Assembly (NCBI RefSeq): GCF_014201505.1
Contig: NZ_JACHEO010000005.1
Location: 62,001 to 126,000, forward strand
Length of the DNA stretch: 64,000 bases
From: Desulfoprunum benzoelyticum
GTDB taxonomy: Bacteria > Desulfobacterota > Desulfobulbia > Desulfobulbales > Desulfocapsaceae
Direction of reading: 5' to 3'
Shown here: positions 33,361 through 43,340 of the stretch, piece after piece
Position numbering within the stretch: the stretch's first letter is position 1
How the letters are laid out: each line of letters begins with the position of its first letter
Notes under the pieces: generated by a model
What the model saw: the letters and a program-made list of their open reading frames with translations, nothing else
What the model was told of the DNA's origin: nothing
Databases searched by the model: none
Program-made: the position numbers and the translations under genes

Positions 33361-34488
33361 TCAGAGGCCGGATCCTGCCATTTTCCCACCGATCAGCTGC
33401 CGACAGACGGCAACAATCGCCTGCGCCGCCTCCGGCATAGCGGCCTGCCGCATCGCCGCCCCCATCTTTTCCCGCAAACCCTGATCGCCCGCCACCTGCC
33501 CGATCTGTTCGGCCAGCAGAGCGACGGTGAGATCTTTTTCCCGAAACATCAGTGCCCCGCCTTTGGCAACATAATAGCCGGCGTTTTTTTCCTGGTGGTT
33601 GTCGGCAGCATAGGGGTAGGGCACCAGAATCGCCGGCAGACCGAGGACCGCCAGTTCGCTCAGGGTTGTGGCGCCCGCCCTCGATACCACCAGATCGGCG
33701 CGCCCGTAGACGCTCGTCATGTCGCGAAAAAAAGCCGCCACTTCAGCCGGGACCCCAGCCTGCCGGTAGGAGGCCGTTATCTCGGCTTCGTCTTTTTCCC
33801 CGGTCTGGTGGATCAGACGGATGCCGTGCAACCGCGACGATCCCGCCGCACCACAGAAGGCGTCCCTGACCAGCATGTTCAGGGCATGGGCCCCCTGGCT
33901 GCCGCCCAGCACCGCAACCGTCAGTCCGGTTGCCGACTCCGAACGCAGGTTCCCGGCCAGATCGGCGATCCCCTGGCGCACCGGGTTGCCGGTCAGGACG
34001 CATTTCCGTCCCGGGAAAAACCCGTCGCTGTCCGGCAGCGACAGGCAGATCCGGTCGACGATCGCCGCCAGTTTGCGGTTGGCCAGGCCCGGCACCGAAT
34101 TCTGCTCGTGAATGACGGTCGGGATGCCGAGGGCCCGGGCGGCGGCCACGACCGGCCCGGTGACATATCCGCCGACCCCGAGGACCACATCGGGCCTGAA
34201 CCGGCGGATATGGCCGATGGCCTGCAGAAACGAAAGCGGCAGCACGAGCAACGCCCTGACCAGCTCGATCGGGTTCTTGCCCTTGAGCCCATAACAGTCG
34301 ACACTGCAACCGGTGAAACCATGATTGCCGAGGCTGACCGCATCCATCTTCCGTTTCGTGCCGACAAAGAGCACCTGCGTCCCCGGATACTCGGCGCAGA
34401 AGGCCTCAGCGGCGGCGATCGCCGGAAAGAGATGGCCGCCGGTGCCGCCACCGGTCAGCATCAGATGGATCGGCCGTCTTCCACTCAT
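33361..34488 (-). CDS. murG: UDP-GlcNAc:undecaprenyl-PP-MurNAc-pentapeptide GlcNAc transferase
   Basis: 375 residues, GT-B glycosyltransferase that converts lipid I to lipid II on the inner membrane face. GGGTGGHLFPAIA (first G loop), GVGGYVTGPVV (second), HEQNSVPGLAN, LGGSQGAHALN and SRAGATTLSEL (donor-binding). The ATG overlaps the murD stop as ATGA, so no ftsW lies between, although that is its usual place. Confidence 0.96.
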   Translation of the reverse strand: MSGRRPIHLMLTGGGTGGHLFPAIAAAEAFCAEYPGTQVLFVGTKRKMDAVSLGNHGFTGCSVDCYGLKGKNPIELVRALLVLPLSFLQAIGHIRRFRPDVVLGVGGYVTGPVVAAARALGIPTVIHEQNSVPGLANRKLAAIVDRICLSLPDSDGFFPGRKCVLTGNPVRQGIADLAGNLRSESATGLTVAVLGGSQGAHALNMLVRDAFCGAAGSSRLHGIRLIHQTGEKDEAEITASYRQAGVPAEVAAFFRDMTSVYGRADLVVSRAGATTLSELAVLGLPAILVPYPYAADNHQEKNAGYYVAKGGALMFREKDLTVALLAEQIGQVAGDQGLREKMGAAMRQAAMPEAAQAIVAVCRQLIGGKMAGSGL

Positions 34489-35876
34489 ACTTCCCCGCCG
34501 CTTCCGACCGGAGCGGCCGCTCCTTTCAGCCCCCGCACCGCCGCGGCAAACACATCACCCCGGTGGGCATAGCTGGTGAACATATCGAAACTGGCACAGG
34601 CCGGCGACAACAGCACGGCATCTCCCGGCCGTGCCGCGGCCTGCGCCTTGCCGACGGCCTCCTCCATCGTCGCGGCCCGGTCGAGCGGCGCCGTCCCGAC
34701 CAGCGCCGCCGCGATCTGGTCGGCGGCCTCGCCGATCAGGATGACGCGTCGGGCCTTGTTTCGGACCCCTTCCTGCAGCAGTGCGTAATCCTCGCCCTTG
34801 TCCCTGCCGCCGGCGATCAGCACCACCTTGCCTGCAACCTGGGCCAGGGCGGCCAGGACGGCGCCGGTGTTGGTCGCCTTGGAATCGTCGTAGTAGGTGA
34901 TGCCATCGATCTGCGCCACCTCCTCAACCCGGTGACGCAGCGGCTGAAACGCTAACAGGCCCGCCAGGATGTCGTCTCGGCTGCAACCGGCCGCTCTGGC
35001 CGCGAGGATCGCCGCCGCCGCGTTCATCAGGCCGATGGCGTTGGCCAGCCTGCTGCCGGCGAGATCGTAGCTCTCCACCTCCGGCCAGGCCAGCAGGATC
35101 CTGTCGCCCTTTATCCTGGCCTGGCAGTCGGCGGTGTGGCCGAACAGCAGGACCCGGCCGGCGATCGCCGCCAGTGCCTGGCGGCAGAGAGGGTCATCAC
35201 CGTTGACAATGGCCGTGTCGGCCGCCCCCTGGTTGGCAAAGATCTTCAGCTTGGCCCGACTGTAGCCGGCAAGACTGCCATGGCGGTCGATATGGTCGGG
35301 GGTGATGTTGAGCAGCAGGGCGATATCGGGCCGGAAACTCCCGGCCGTGTCGAGCTGGAAACTCGACACCTCGAGGACCACGGCGTCGGCCCCGGTCTCG
35401 TCGAGGAGATGATGGAAGAGCGGCGTCCCGATGTTGCCGCCGACAAAGGCGTTCTTGCCGGCACCCTGCAGCAGCTGGCCGATCAGGGTCGTCACGGTCG
35501 TCTTGCCGTTGGTGCCGGTAATGGCGATGACCGGATCGGAGAGGACCGGGGCGGCGACCGCCAGCTCCCCGACGATGGCCACCCCGCGCCCGCGCAGCTC
35601 TTGAAGCAGGGGCAGATGAAGCGGGACCCCGGGACTGACGAAGACCATGTCGACTCCGGCAAAAAAGGCGGAACGGTGGCCGCCGGCCTCCCAGGCAACC
35701 CCTGTCTCCCGCAAAAAGCCGCCTTCTCCGGCAACAAACTCCGGCTCACGGCGATTGTCGGAAACGATGACTTCGGCACCGCAGGCCAACAGGTAACGGA
35801 CCGCCGCCCGACCGGACAGTCCCAGGCCGATGACGGCGATGCGCATTCCCGGTTTGATCAAGGTGTTCTTTGTCAT
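34485..35876 (-). CDS. murD: UDP-N-acetylmuramoyl-L-alanine--D-glutamate ligase
   Basis: 463 residues. Cytoplasmic Mur ligase adding D-Glu. [15 protein letters not shown] (UDP-binding), [13 protein letters not shown]-loop near 119-130, [30 protein letters not shown] near 330 (MurD signature). Both ends overlap neighbours by 4 bases (ATGA), indicating translational coupling with mraY and murG. Confidence 0.96.
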   Translation of the reverse strand: MTKNTLIKPGMRIAVIGLGLSGRAAVRYLLACGAEVIVSDNRREPEFVAGEGGFLRETGVAWEAGGHRSAFFAGVDMVFVSPGVPLHLPLLQELRGRGVAIVGELAVAAPVLSDPVIAITGTNGKTTVTTLIGQLLQGAGKNAFVGGNIGTPLFHHLLDETGADAVVLEVSSFQLDTAGSFRPDIALLLNITPDHIDRHGSLAGYSRAKLKIFANQGAADTAIVNGDDPLCRQALAAIAGRVLLFGHTADCQARIKGDRILLAWPEVESYDLAGSRLANAIGLMNAAAAILAARAAGCSRDDILAGLLAFQPLRHRVEEVAQIDGITYYDDSKATNTGAVLAALAQVAGKVVLIAGGRDKGEDYALLQEGVRNKARRVILIGEAADQIAAALVGTAPLDRAATMEEAVGKAQAAARPGDAVLLSPACASFDMFTSYAHRGDVFAAAVRGLKGAAAPVGSGGEV

Positions 35877-36952
35877 CGCAGCTTCAATGTCGCTATGGCC
35901 AGGAGTCCGAGGAGGATCGAGACGATCCAGAAGCGGACCACGACCTTCGACTCATGCCAGCCTTTTTTCTCGAAATGATGGTGAAACGGGGCCATCAGGA
36001 AGATCCTCCGGCCATGGGTCATCTTGAAATAACCGACCTGCATGATGACCGAAAGAGCCTCCAGGACGAAGATGCCACCGACGATAGCGAGCAGGAATTC
36101 CTGCTTGATGATGATCGCGACGGCCCCCAGGGCGCCGCCCAGAGCCAGTGATCCGACATCGCCCATGAACATCTGCGCCGGGTAGGCATTATACCAGAGA
36201 AAGCCGAGACAGGCACCGACGATGGCGCCGCAGAAGATCGCCAGCTCGCCGCTGCCGGGAACATAGGGAATCTGCAGATACTGGGCGAGGACCAGGTGGC
36301 CGGCGAGATAGGAGAAAACCAGATAGACTGCGGCGGCGATGATCGTCGGGCCGGCCGCCAGACCGTCGAGCCCGTCGGTGAGATTGACCGCGTTCGAGGC
36401 GCCGACAATGACGATGATGGCGAAAATGACATAAAACCAGCCGAGATCGGGGTTGATATTTTTCAGGAAAGGAAGGCTGAGATGGCCGTCGAAACCGGGG
36501 TGGAGCAGAATATACAGGCCGACAACCGAGGCGCCGACGATCTGCAGGACCATCTTCCAGCGGGCACTGAGTCCCTTGCTGTTCTTCCTGCTGATCTTCC
36601 GGTAGTCATCGATGGCGCCGATCAACCCGTAGAACAGCAAAGTAAACTGGAGCAGCCAGACCAGATCCGAATCCAGCCGGGCCCAGAGCAGGGTCGAGAG
36701 GGAGATCGCAATCAGGATCAGCAGACCGCCCATCGTCGGCACGCCCTGCTTGACAAGATGGGTTTCGGGACCGTCATCCCGGACCACCTGCCCGATCTGC
36801 AGGCGTTTCATCGCCCGGATGAAGGCCGGGCCGAAGACGTACATGATCAGAAACGCGGTGATGGCCCCGCAGATACACCGGAAGGTGATGTAGCGAAAGA
36901 CATTGAAACCGATAAAGGTTGTATGGAGGGGATACAATAGATGATACAGCAT
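35873..36952 (-). CDS. mraY: Phospho-MurNAc-pentapeptide transferase
   Basis: 359 residues, about ten membrane helices. It transfers phospho-MurNAc-pentapeptide to undecaprenyl phosphate, making lipid I. Conserved [33 protein letters not shown] (catalytic Asp region) and [19 protein letters not shown] (C-terminal HHH loop) are intact. ATG 36952, 84 bases downstream of murEF. Confidence 0.96.
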   Translation of the reverse strand: MLYHLLYPLHTTFIGFNVFRYITFRCICGAITAFLIMYVFGPAFIRAMKRLQIGQVVRDDGPETHLVKQGVPTMGGLLILIAISLSTLLWARLDSDLVWLLQFTLLFYGLIGAIDDYRKISRKNSKGLSARWKMVLQIVGASVVGLYILLHPGFDGHLSLPFLKNINPDLGWFYVIFAIIVIVGASNAVNLTDGLDGLAAGPTIIAAAVYLVFSYLAGHLVLAQYLQIPYVPGSGELAIFCGAIVGACLGFLWYNAYPAQMFMGDVGSLALGGALGAVAIIIKQEFLLAIVGGIFVLEALSVIMQVGYFKMTHGRRIFLMAPFHHHFEKKGWHESKVVVRFWIVSILLGLLAIATLKLR

Positions 36953-37036
36953 CGGGTCATTCTCACATGTTCAATTTGCAATCATTCTGTACTCAAAAAA
37001 CAGAAAACAGCGTTGTACATTGAACGCCGACATTCC

Positions 37037-40000
37037 TCAAGCCTTTCCTGTCAGGCTGGCGACAACGGTCTCCAATTTCAACCCCCGCGAGGCCTTGACC
37101 AGAAGCCAGTCCCCTTTGCCGAGTTTCCCATCCCGCTCCAGTTCCTTTATCCACGCCGCCGCCTGCTCCTTGTCCGCAAACACCCTGACCTGGTCTTCCC
37201 CCATACCGGCCATTCCGGCCGCCTCCGCCGTAAACCCGGCAAAGTCGCCGACCAGACCAAGATAACGAACCCGGCATTCGGCCGCCAGTCTGCCGACCTC
37301 GCGATGCGCCGCCTCGCTGCTGTCGCCGAGTTCGAGCATGTCGCCGAGAATCGCCGCCGTCACCCGCGCCCGCATCTGGGCGAGGGTCCGCAGGGCCGCC
37401 GCCATCGAGGCCGGGTTGGCGTTGTAGGTGTCGTTGAGAATGCCGTAGCCGGCGGGAGCCATTATCGTTTCCATCCGTTTCGTTGCCGCCCGGAAATCGC
37501 CCAGACCGGCCGCGATCGCACCGCCATCGGCACCTGCCGACCAGGCCAGGGCGGCGGCGGCAAGGGCGTTGGTGACGTTGTGCTGCCCGGCGACGCGAAG
37601 GCGGACATCGACCGAACCACCGGGAAAGTGCAGGGTGAATGAGGACCGACCGTCGTCGCCGACCGCGATACCTGTCGCCCAAAAATCAGGAGGGGCGGCT
37701 CCCATCCCCGGATGCAGGCCGAAGGTGATCTGCCGCTGCCGGTATTTCCCGGCACAGCGGCGCACCAGCGGATCGTCGGCATTGACGACCAGGACCCCGT
37801 CCGGTGCTGTCCCGGCAAACAGCTCCTCCTTGGCCCGGGCAACCCCCTCGATGGATTGCAGACCTTCGAGGTGGGCGGCGTGAATATTGGTGATACAACT
37901 GATATCCGGCTCGGCGATCGCTGCCAGGCGTTCGATCTCGCCGGGACGGTTCATCCCCATTTCGATGACTGCGGCCCGGTGCTTCACCGACAGCGGCAGC
38001 AACGATACCGGCATGCCGATCAGGTTGTTGAAGTTGCCGGCCGTTTTCAACACACAGTCTGACGGGTTGTCAGGTCCGGGCGGCCAGTGCCGGGCAAGGA
38101 TCGCCGCCGTCATCTCCTTGACCGTCGTCTTGCCGCAGCTGCCGGTCAGTCCGATCACCACCGGCGCACTCAATCTGCGGATCAACCGCCGCCGGTAGTT
38201 GGCGAGATCCCCGAGGGCATGCTGAGTATCGTTCACCACGACCTGCGGCACTGCCCCGGCGTAGCGAGCCTCAATCCGTCGCGCCACGACGAGACAGCCC
38301 GCTCCCCTGTCGACGACCTGGCCGATAAAGTCATGGCCATCAAATCTCTCGCCCTCGATGGCGACGAAGATATCCCCCGGCCCGACAGCTCGGCTGTCCG
38401 TCGCCACCTGTCCGAGGAGTTCAAAGCTCGACATTTCCGGTTCTTCAACGCCCGTCGCGGCGACGACGGCCGCCACGGTCCAACCGCTCAGGACATCCTT
38501 TGCCTGAAGGCAGTCGTCGAAAAATCGTTTTTCTCCTCCGACCAACTGATATTGCTCATGGCCCTTGCCGGCGATCAGCACGATGTCCCCCCCGCCGGCG
38601 TTCCGGATCGCCAGGGCAATCGCCTCGCCCCGCCCGGCTACGACGACGCAGCCCTTCTCAGCGACATTCCTCGTCGCCAACCAGTCAACCGGCCGGCAGG
38701 CCGTCCCGGCGGCGGCGACACCTGACGCCACCTGCTCCCGTATCGCCTCCGGCCGTTCGCTGCGGGGGTTGTCATCGGTCACGATCACCACATCGCAGAT
38801 CTGCGCGGCAATGCCTCCCATGACCGGTCGCTTGCCGGTATCCCGGTCACCGCCGCAGCCGAAGACGCAAAACAGTTGCCGATGCGGGAGAGCGGCCAGC
38901 GCCGCCAGCACCTTTTCGAGGGCATCCGGCGTGTGGGCGTAATCGACAAGGACGACAGGCTGCCCGGAGGAATCGACGCCGGCGATCGCCACCCGCTGCA
39001 ACCTTCCCGGGGCGCCCTGCGCTCCGGAAAGCAGGGAGACCGCTTTTCCGGTCGGAATCCCGAGCGCATGGGCCACAGCGAGACAAACCATGACATTGTC
39101 GGCATTGAATCGGCCGACGAGAGGGGAGTGGAGGAAGAACTCGCCGTCGGGGGTCGCTATCGTCAGCCGATTGCCCATGAGATCGGCCTCAAACCCGGCC
39201 AGCCGGAGATCTGCCTCCGGATGTGCGCCGCAGATCAGCGACCGTACCTCGCGATCCCGACACTGCAGGGCGAGCATGCCTGACCAGCCGCCTTCCTCGG
39301 CAGTTCCCTGGGGATAGCCGATAACCGCGTTGCCCGTCGCCTTCAGGTGGTGCGTGAAGAGGCGCGTTTTTGTCTCAAAATACTCATACATATCGGCATG
39401 ATAATCGAGATGATCGCGTGTCAGGTTGGTGAAGGCGGCGACATCGAAATGTAAGTTGCCAATCCGCGACTGGGCCAGGGCATGCGAGGAGACCTCCATG
39501 ATGACATGGCTGACCCCGGCATCGGCCATCCGTCGCAGCAGTTCCTGGAGGAGCATGGCATCCGGCGTGGTGTGGGTAGCAGGGAAGACCGTCTTCCGGC
39601 CATCGACTGTATATCGGTAATTGACCGTGCCGATGACGCCGACGCCGTACCCCAGGCCGGAGAGAATTTCTTCGAGAAGATAGGTGATCGTCGTTTTGCC
39701 GTTGGTTCCCGTAATGCCGATGAGCTGCAGCGACGCGGAGGGGTGGCCGTACCAGGCCTCCGCCATTTCCGCATACGCCTCCTTGCTGTCATCGACGGCA
39801 ATGACACAGGCATCCGAGGGCAGCAGCAGAGCGGAAGCGCATCGCCCCTGCTCGACGACGACGGCGGCACAGCCGCGGCGGATCGCATCGTCGATATAGG
39901 CATGACCGTCGACCAGAGTACCGGCAACGGCGACAAAGAGACTGCCGGGCACTACCCGGCGTGAATCGGCGGTGATGCCGATAACATCAGGCAGCTGCTT

Positions 40001-40090
40001 CTGCTTCCCTGTCCGGAGAACCTCATGGGGCATTCCGTCGAGGAGCCGTACAAGCGGTATAGCGTTGCCGTCCAATGATGTCCCGGTCAT
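37037..40090 (-). CDS. murE/murF: MurE-MurF fusion (UDP-MurNAc-tripeptide synthetase / tripeptide:D-Ala-D-Ala ligase)
   Basis: 1017 residues in one uninterrupted frame. MurE half ~1-530: ADSRRVVPG, P-loop [10 protein letters not shown] at 125-134, DHLDYH near 226, presumed carbamylated Lys241, and DNPR at 440-443, the motif specific for meso-diaminopimelate. MurF half ~535-1017: WTVAAVVAATG, ATDSRAVGPGD, P-loop GLTGSCGKTTVKEM near 647-660, GNFNNLIG, MGMNRPGEI, NDTYNANPASM. There is almost no linker. The two ligases act in succession, so the fusion could channel the tripeptide. AGGAG lies 9 bases before ATG. MurE-MurF fusions are known in Bordetella, so the arrangement has precedent. Confidence 0.95.
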   Translation of the reverse strand: MTGTSLDGNAIPLVRLLDGMPHEVLRTGKQKQLPDVIGITADSRRVVPGSLFVAVAGTLVDGHAYIDDAIRRGCAAVVVEQGRCASALLLPSDACVIAVDDSKEAYAEMAEAWYGHPSASLQLIGITGTNGKTTITYLLEEILSGLGYGVGVIGTVNYRYTVDGRKTVFPATHTTPDAMLLQELLRRMADAGVSHVIMEVSSHALAQSRIGNLHFDVAAFTNLTRDHLDYHADMYEYFETKTRLFTHHLKATGNAVIGYPQGTAEEGGWSGMLALQCRDREVRSLICGAHPEADLRLAGFEADLMGNRLTIATPDGEFFLHSPLVGRFNADNVMVCLAVAHALGIPTGKAVSLLSGAQGAPGRLQRVAIAGVDSSGQPVVLVDYAHTPDALEKVLAALAALPHRQLFCVFGCGGDRDTGKRPVMGGIAAQICDVVIVTDDNPRSERPEAIREQVASGVAAAGTACRPVDWLATRNVAEKGCVVVAGRGEAIALAIRNAGGGDIVLIAGKGHEQYQLVGGEKRFFDDCLQAKDVLSGWTVAAVVAATGVEEPEMSSFELLGQVATDSRAVGPGDIFVAIEGERFDGHDFIGQVVDRGAGCLVVARRIEARYAGAVPQVVVNDTQHALGDLANYRRRLIRRLSAPVVIGLTGSCGKTTVKEMTAAILARHWPPGPDNPSDCVLKTAGNFNNLIGMPVSLLPLSVKHRAAVIEMGMNRPGEIERLAAIAEPDISCITNIHAAHLEGLQSIEGVARAKEELFAGTAPDGVLVVNADDPLVRRCAGKYRQRQITFGLHPGMGAAPPDFWATGIAVGDDGRSSFTLHFPGGSVDVRLRVAGQHNVTNALAAAALAWSAGADGGAIAAGLGDFRAATKRMETIMAPAGYGILNDTYNANPASMAAALRTLAQMRARVTAAILGDMLELGDSSEAAHREVGRLAAECRVRYLGLVGDFAGFTAEAAGMAGMGEDQVRVFADKEQAAAWIKELERDGKLGKGDWLLVKASRGLKLETVVASLTGKA

Positions 40091-40118
40091 GACCTGTTCT
40101 CCTGTTCCTCAGCCATCG

Positions 40119-42014
40119 CTACCGCGACTCCTTTTGCAACGTCTGTTTTTTCTCAAGATTTTTCAGTTGGATGGCCTCTTCTTTCTGCAACACGATGACA
40201 CATTCACCTTTTTTGGCCAGCAACTCCCCGGGCTTCGGTTCCTGTCCCGTGACCTTGCCGGCACCGACGATCCGAATCCTGACATCCGCCTTTCCCAGGG
40301 TCCTGAGGGCTTTCCGCAGGCTCATGCCCTTCAGATCCGGCATCGGAAAGATCTTGTCCTCCTCAGACAGCGAACTGACCCGGATCGTCCGGTCCAATCC
40401 GACATCGTCTTTTGCCGCGGTATAATTGACCTTCTTCCGCTCCCCGGGCGAGACGACATCGGAGACCGTCATTCCCACCTGCTGCAGGACGGCAATCCGT
40501 TGCACCACAGAATCGACCGCCTTGGCCAGGTCCTGGTCCTCCGCTTTTCTGGTTTTGACATTGACAGCCGGTTCCTTGACCACCACCAGCAGAACCAATT
40601 CGGGATGGAGGGAAGGAACGACGGTAAACTGCAGACGGTAACGATTCAGATTCCAAAGTGATTTTTTCCCGGTCGCCACCAGATTATCGGTTTCGAAAAA
40701 GATTGAATCGAGCTGGCCTGATTGCGACTGTCCCGCCAGCAATCGCATGATTTCCCTGGAAGTCTGGGCGGAAACGGTCTGTCGGCCGGTGAGGGATTCC
40801 TGCCGCCCCGGCACGGGATACTCTCTTTTGGTCTCCGGATCAACCAGCTGCGACACCGCCCTGGCCCTGACTTTTTCCCCGCTGTTCAGCAGACAGGTCA
40901 CCGAGGTAAGCAGTTGCAGCGGGGTCAGGAAGCCCGGAACCGTATCGAAGCTCTCCTCCTCTTTCGACGCTATCTCATGCATCTCGCTTGATGAGGACAA
41001 CAGTTTGCTGTCTTCGATAAACTCGGGCGGCAGAGGTTCGTTGAGACCTATCCTGTCCCAGAGCCGAACCTGACTGCCCAGACTCTCATCGGAGGGGATC
41101 AGACTCCACGGCAACTGGCCTCCGGAGACCTCGTTCTGGGTGTTCAACAGGGAGGCATCACGAAGAAAACGGCGGATTTCGACAGGAAGCAGGATCGGCT
41201 CAAGGAAGAGGTTGGTCAGCACATCCTCCGGATACTCCCGGTAATTATTGGGATTGTAGGAAGGATACTGCACCGACGCCACGATCGCCCCGGAACCGGC
41301 TTCCATCAGATAGGCCCCGGCCTTGACTCCCGACTGGCGGGCAACGATGTTTTCGATCAGAGTCTCGAGAATCCCCTGGATCTTCAGATCAATTGTCAGA
41401 ACGAGATGGGGGAACCCCCGGAGGTGGTCGGCGTTTTCCTCACTGACCGTCGTGTGCCGGCTGAGCAGAGAATCGTAATAATACTCGATTCCCGAAAGAC
41501 CAATGTCATTTTCGGCGAATCCGACAAGGTGAGCGGCTGTTTCCTCCTGGGGATAAAAGCGGGCCTTCTCCTGGCTCAGAAATATCCCGGGGATATTGAG
41601 TTTTTTGACCGATTCTTCCTGCTGCTGGCTGATGTTCTGGAAGACCCAGGTCCTCAGGGCATCTCCCTGTAATCGCTCAAGAATCTGCTGACTGTCGACC
41701 AGCAGGACGGATGAGAGCTTGGCCGCGGTCTCCTCGGCAGCCGGAATTTCCCTCATCCTGGCGCAGACTGAGACCTTTTCGAGTGATACCGCTAGTTCCT
41801 TGAAATTCCGATCATAGATTATCCCCCGAGTATCACTTCCGGAATCCATCGATTTCCGGGCGACTTCAAAAAAATCCTGTGCCTTGACGAACAGCTTGTG
41901 GAAATCGACGTAATACCAGGAGGCAGCGGCCAGTACGATCAGAAGGATGGCAAACAGGATCGCCGGTCTACGCCCGGTATTCTTCCTCGCACGTAGACGG
42001 GATGATTTTGCCAT
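40119..42014 (-). CDS. ftsI: FtsI/PBP3-like division protein lacking transpeptidase motifs, with PASTA domain
   Basis: 631 residues in the ftsI position. N-terminal membrane helix at ~18-36, class B PBP landmarks RGIIYDRN (63-70), FYPQEETAAHLVGFAE (153-168) and LTIDLKIQGILE (206-217), then a transpeptidase-like fold and a PASTA domain (~557-610). The catalytic motifs are missing. EPGSTFK of active enzymes aligns with EPILLPV at 272-278 (Ser to Leu, Lys to Val), no SxN is found in the ~300-345 segment, and the KTG(T/S) strand reads ATGKKS at 447-452. It should not bind penicillin or crosslink peptidoglycan. A structural role with FtsL and FtsQ is inferred. The frame and flanking genes are intact, so this is not a recent pseudogene. 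Confidence 0.85.
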   Translation of the reverse strand: MAKSSRLRARKNTGRRPAILFAILLIVLAAASWYYVDFHKLFVKAQDFFEVARKSMDSGSDTRGIIYDRNFKELAVSLEKVSVCARMREIPAAEETAAKLSSVLLVDSQQILERLQGDALRTWVFQNISQQQEESVKKLNIPGIFLSQEKARFYPQEETAAHLVGFAENDIGLSGIEYYYDSLLSRHTTVSEENADHLRGFPHLVLTIDLKIQGILETLIENIVARQSGVKAGAYLMEAGSGAIVASVQYPSYNPNNYREYPEDVLTNLFLEPILLPVEIRRFLRDASLLNTQNEVSGGQLPWSLIPSDESLGSQVRLWDRIGLNEPLPPEFIEDSKLLSSSSEMHEIASKEEESFDTVPGFLTPLQLLTSVTCLLNSGEKVRARAVSQLVDPETKREYPVPGRQESLTGRQTVSAQTSREIMRLLAGQSQSGQLDSIFFETDNLVATGKKSLWNLNRYRLQFTVVPSLHPELVLLVVVKEPAVNVKTRKAEDQDLAKAVDSVVQRIAVLQQVGMTVSDVVSPGERKKVNYTAAKDDVGLDRTIRVSSLSEEDKIFPMPDLKGMSLRKALRTLGKADVRIRIVGAGKVTGQEPKPGELLAKKGECVIVLQKEEAIQLKNLEKKQTLQKESR

Positions 42015-42022
42015 TTTTCCAC

Positions 42023-42418
42023 TCAGAAGTACCTGAATTGTCCGGAAGCGCGATTATATCTGAGCACCTGCCCCTTATCCGGCTTTGACAGTGAGACAGA
42101 GCCGCCGGCAACCGAAGTGACCTGTTCCGGGGTCAGCAGCTGTGATCTCTCAGCCTTCAACAGACTGTTGGTGATCATCAGGTCATAGTGGAGGTCGTCG
42201 GTTGTGGCAATAGACTCCTCGACACTCGAAACCAGGAACCCGAAGAGGAGTTGAATGGCGAACACGACTGGCAACAGGACAACCAGCCCTTTGCCGATGG
42301 CCTTCCAGACCTCGACGCCGCCCGGCAGGACGATACCGCGGCGCCGACCCAGAAGATGCCGTATCCTGATTGGAACAGTGGAACGATAGTACGCTTGAGT
42401 TGATCCCTGATACAACAT
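42023..42418 (-). CDS. ftsL: FtsL-like bitopic division protein
   Basis: 131 residues: basic cytoplasmic N-terminus (~1-42), one membrane helix at ~43-64 (GKGLVVLLPVVFAIQLLFGF), then a short periplasmic part with a possible helix (TTDDLHYDLMITNSLLKAE). Sequence is poorly conserved, as usual for FtsL; the call rests on size, topology and position between rsmH and ftsI. GGGAGGAGTC before ATG is an excellent ribosome site. Confidence 0.7.
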   Translation of the reverse strand: MLYQGSTQAYYRSTVPIRIRHLLGRRRGIVLPGGVEVWKAIGKGLVVLLPVVFAIQLLFGFLVSSVEESIATTDDLHYDLMITNSLLKAERSQLLTPEQVTSVAGGSVSLSKPDKGQVLRYNRASGQFRYF

Positions 42419-42431
42419 GACTCCTCCCCCC

Positions 42432-43340
42432 TCATTGTTCCGCTCTTTTGCAGGCGGCCCTCAACCGGGCGCTGCGAGAGCGCGGATTCTCCGCAATTTC
42501 CTCCGCCCGCGGCATGACGGGCTTTGCCGTGAGTACTTCCAGTTCCTTGTTTTGACGAAATTTTCTTTTCACTATCCGATCCTCAAGAGAGTGAAAGGAA
42601 ATCACACAGAAGCGGGCGCCGGTATTCAACAACGGCACGGCCTCGTCAAGTATCCGGGCCAGGTTTTCCAGTTCGGTGTTGACGGCAATGCGCAGGGCCT
42701 GGAACACCTTGGTCGCAACATGGATCTTCTTCGGATGAAATCTCCGCGGCACCGCTGCCGCCACCAGAGCCGCCAGTTGCCGGGTAGTGCGAATCGGCTC
42801 TTTTTCACGCGCCCTGGCTATCTCTGCCGCAATCGGTCGAGCCTGGTATTCATCACCAAAATAAAAAAAGATATCCGCCAGTTGTTCTTCGCTACACGAC
42901 GCCAGGAGGGAAGCAGCCGTAGTATCCTGGCGGATATCCATTCTCATGTCGAGCGGCTCGTCTCGCTGGAAACTGAACCCTCTTTCTCCTCTGTCCAACT
43001 GCAGCGACGACAGTCCGATATCTATCAGCACGCCGTCCACCCGATCGATCCCCAGCCCCTTGAGGCCGCTGACAATCTCGGCAAAATTGCTCCTGATGAT
43101 CGTCAACCGCGTACCAAAATCCCTCAGGCGTTTGCGGCTCAGCTCAATCGCCGCTTCGTCCCATTCAAAGGCGATCACCCGACCGTCCGGTGCAGATCGG
43201 GACAATAGTGCTTCCGTGTGTCCGCCCAGGCCGAGCGTGCCATCGACATAAACGCCGCCCGGCACGGGATCGAGATACCGAAGGATCTCATCGACCAGGA
43301 CTGAGCGATGGATCTCTTCGATCGCCGCTTCCACACCCAT
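42432..43340 (-). CDS. rsmH: 16S rRNA m4C1402 methyltransferase
   Basis: 302 residues (MraW). SAM-dependent N4-methylation of C1402 of 16S rRNA. HRSVLVDEILRYL at the start, VDGTLGLGGHTEALL (motif I), GVLIDIGLSSLQLD (catalytic region), the helical insertion with RREFS-type contacts replaced by a FQRDEPLDMRMD stretch, and VISFHSLEDRIVK near the end. ATG overlaps the mraZ stop by one base. Confidence 0.95.
   Translation of the reverse strand: MGVEAAIEEIHRSVLVDEILRYLDPVPGGVYVDGTLGLGGHTEALLSRSAPDGRVIAFEWDEAAIELSRKRLRDFGTRLTIIRSNFAEIVSGLKGLGIDRVDGVLIDIGLSSLQLDRGERGFSFQRDEPLDMRMDIRQDTTAASLLASCSEEQLADIFFYFGDEYQARPIAAEIARAREKEPIRTTRQLAALVAAAVPRRFHPKKIHVATKVFQALRIAVNTELENLARILDEAVPLLNTGARFCVISFHSLEDRIVKRKFRQNKELEVLTAKPVMPRAEEIAENPRSRSARLRAACKRAEQ

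Noticed and set aside
31048-34572. Very long plus-strand open frame (over 1100 codons) opposite murB, murC and murG
   Set aside because: It is antisense to three unmistakable mur genes; high GC makes stop-free shadow frames common. The same reason removes the long frames at 11164-12408, 17490-19043, 48211-50409 and others.
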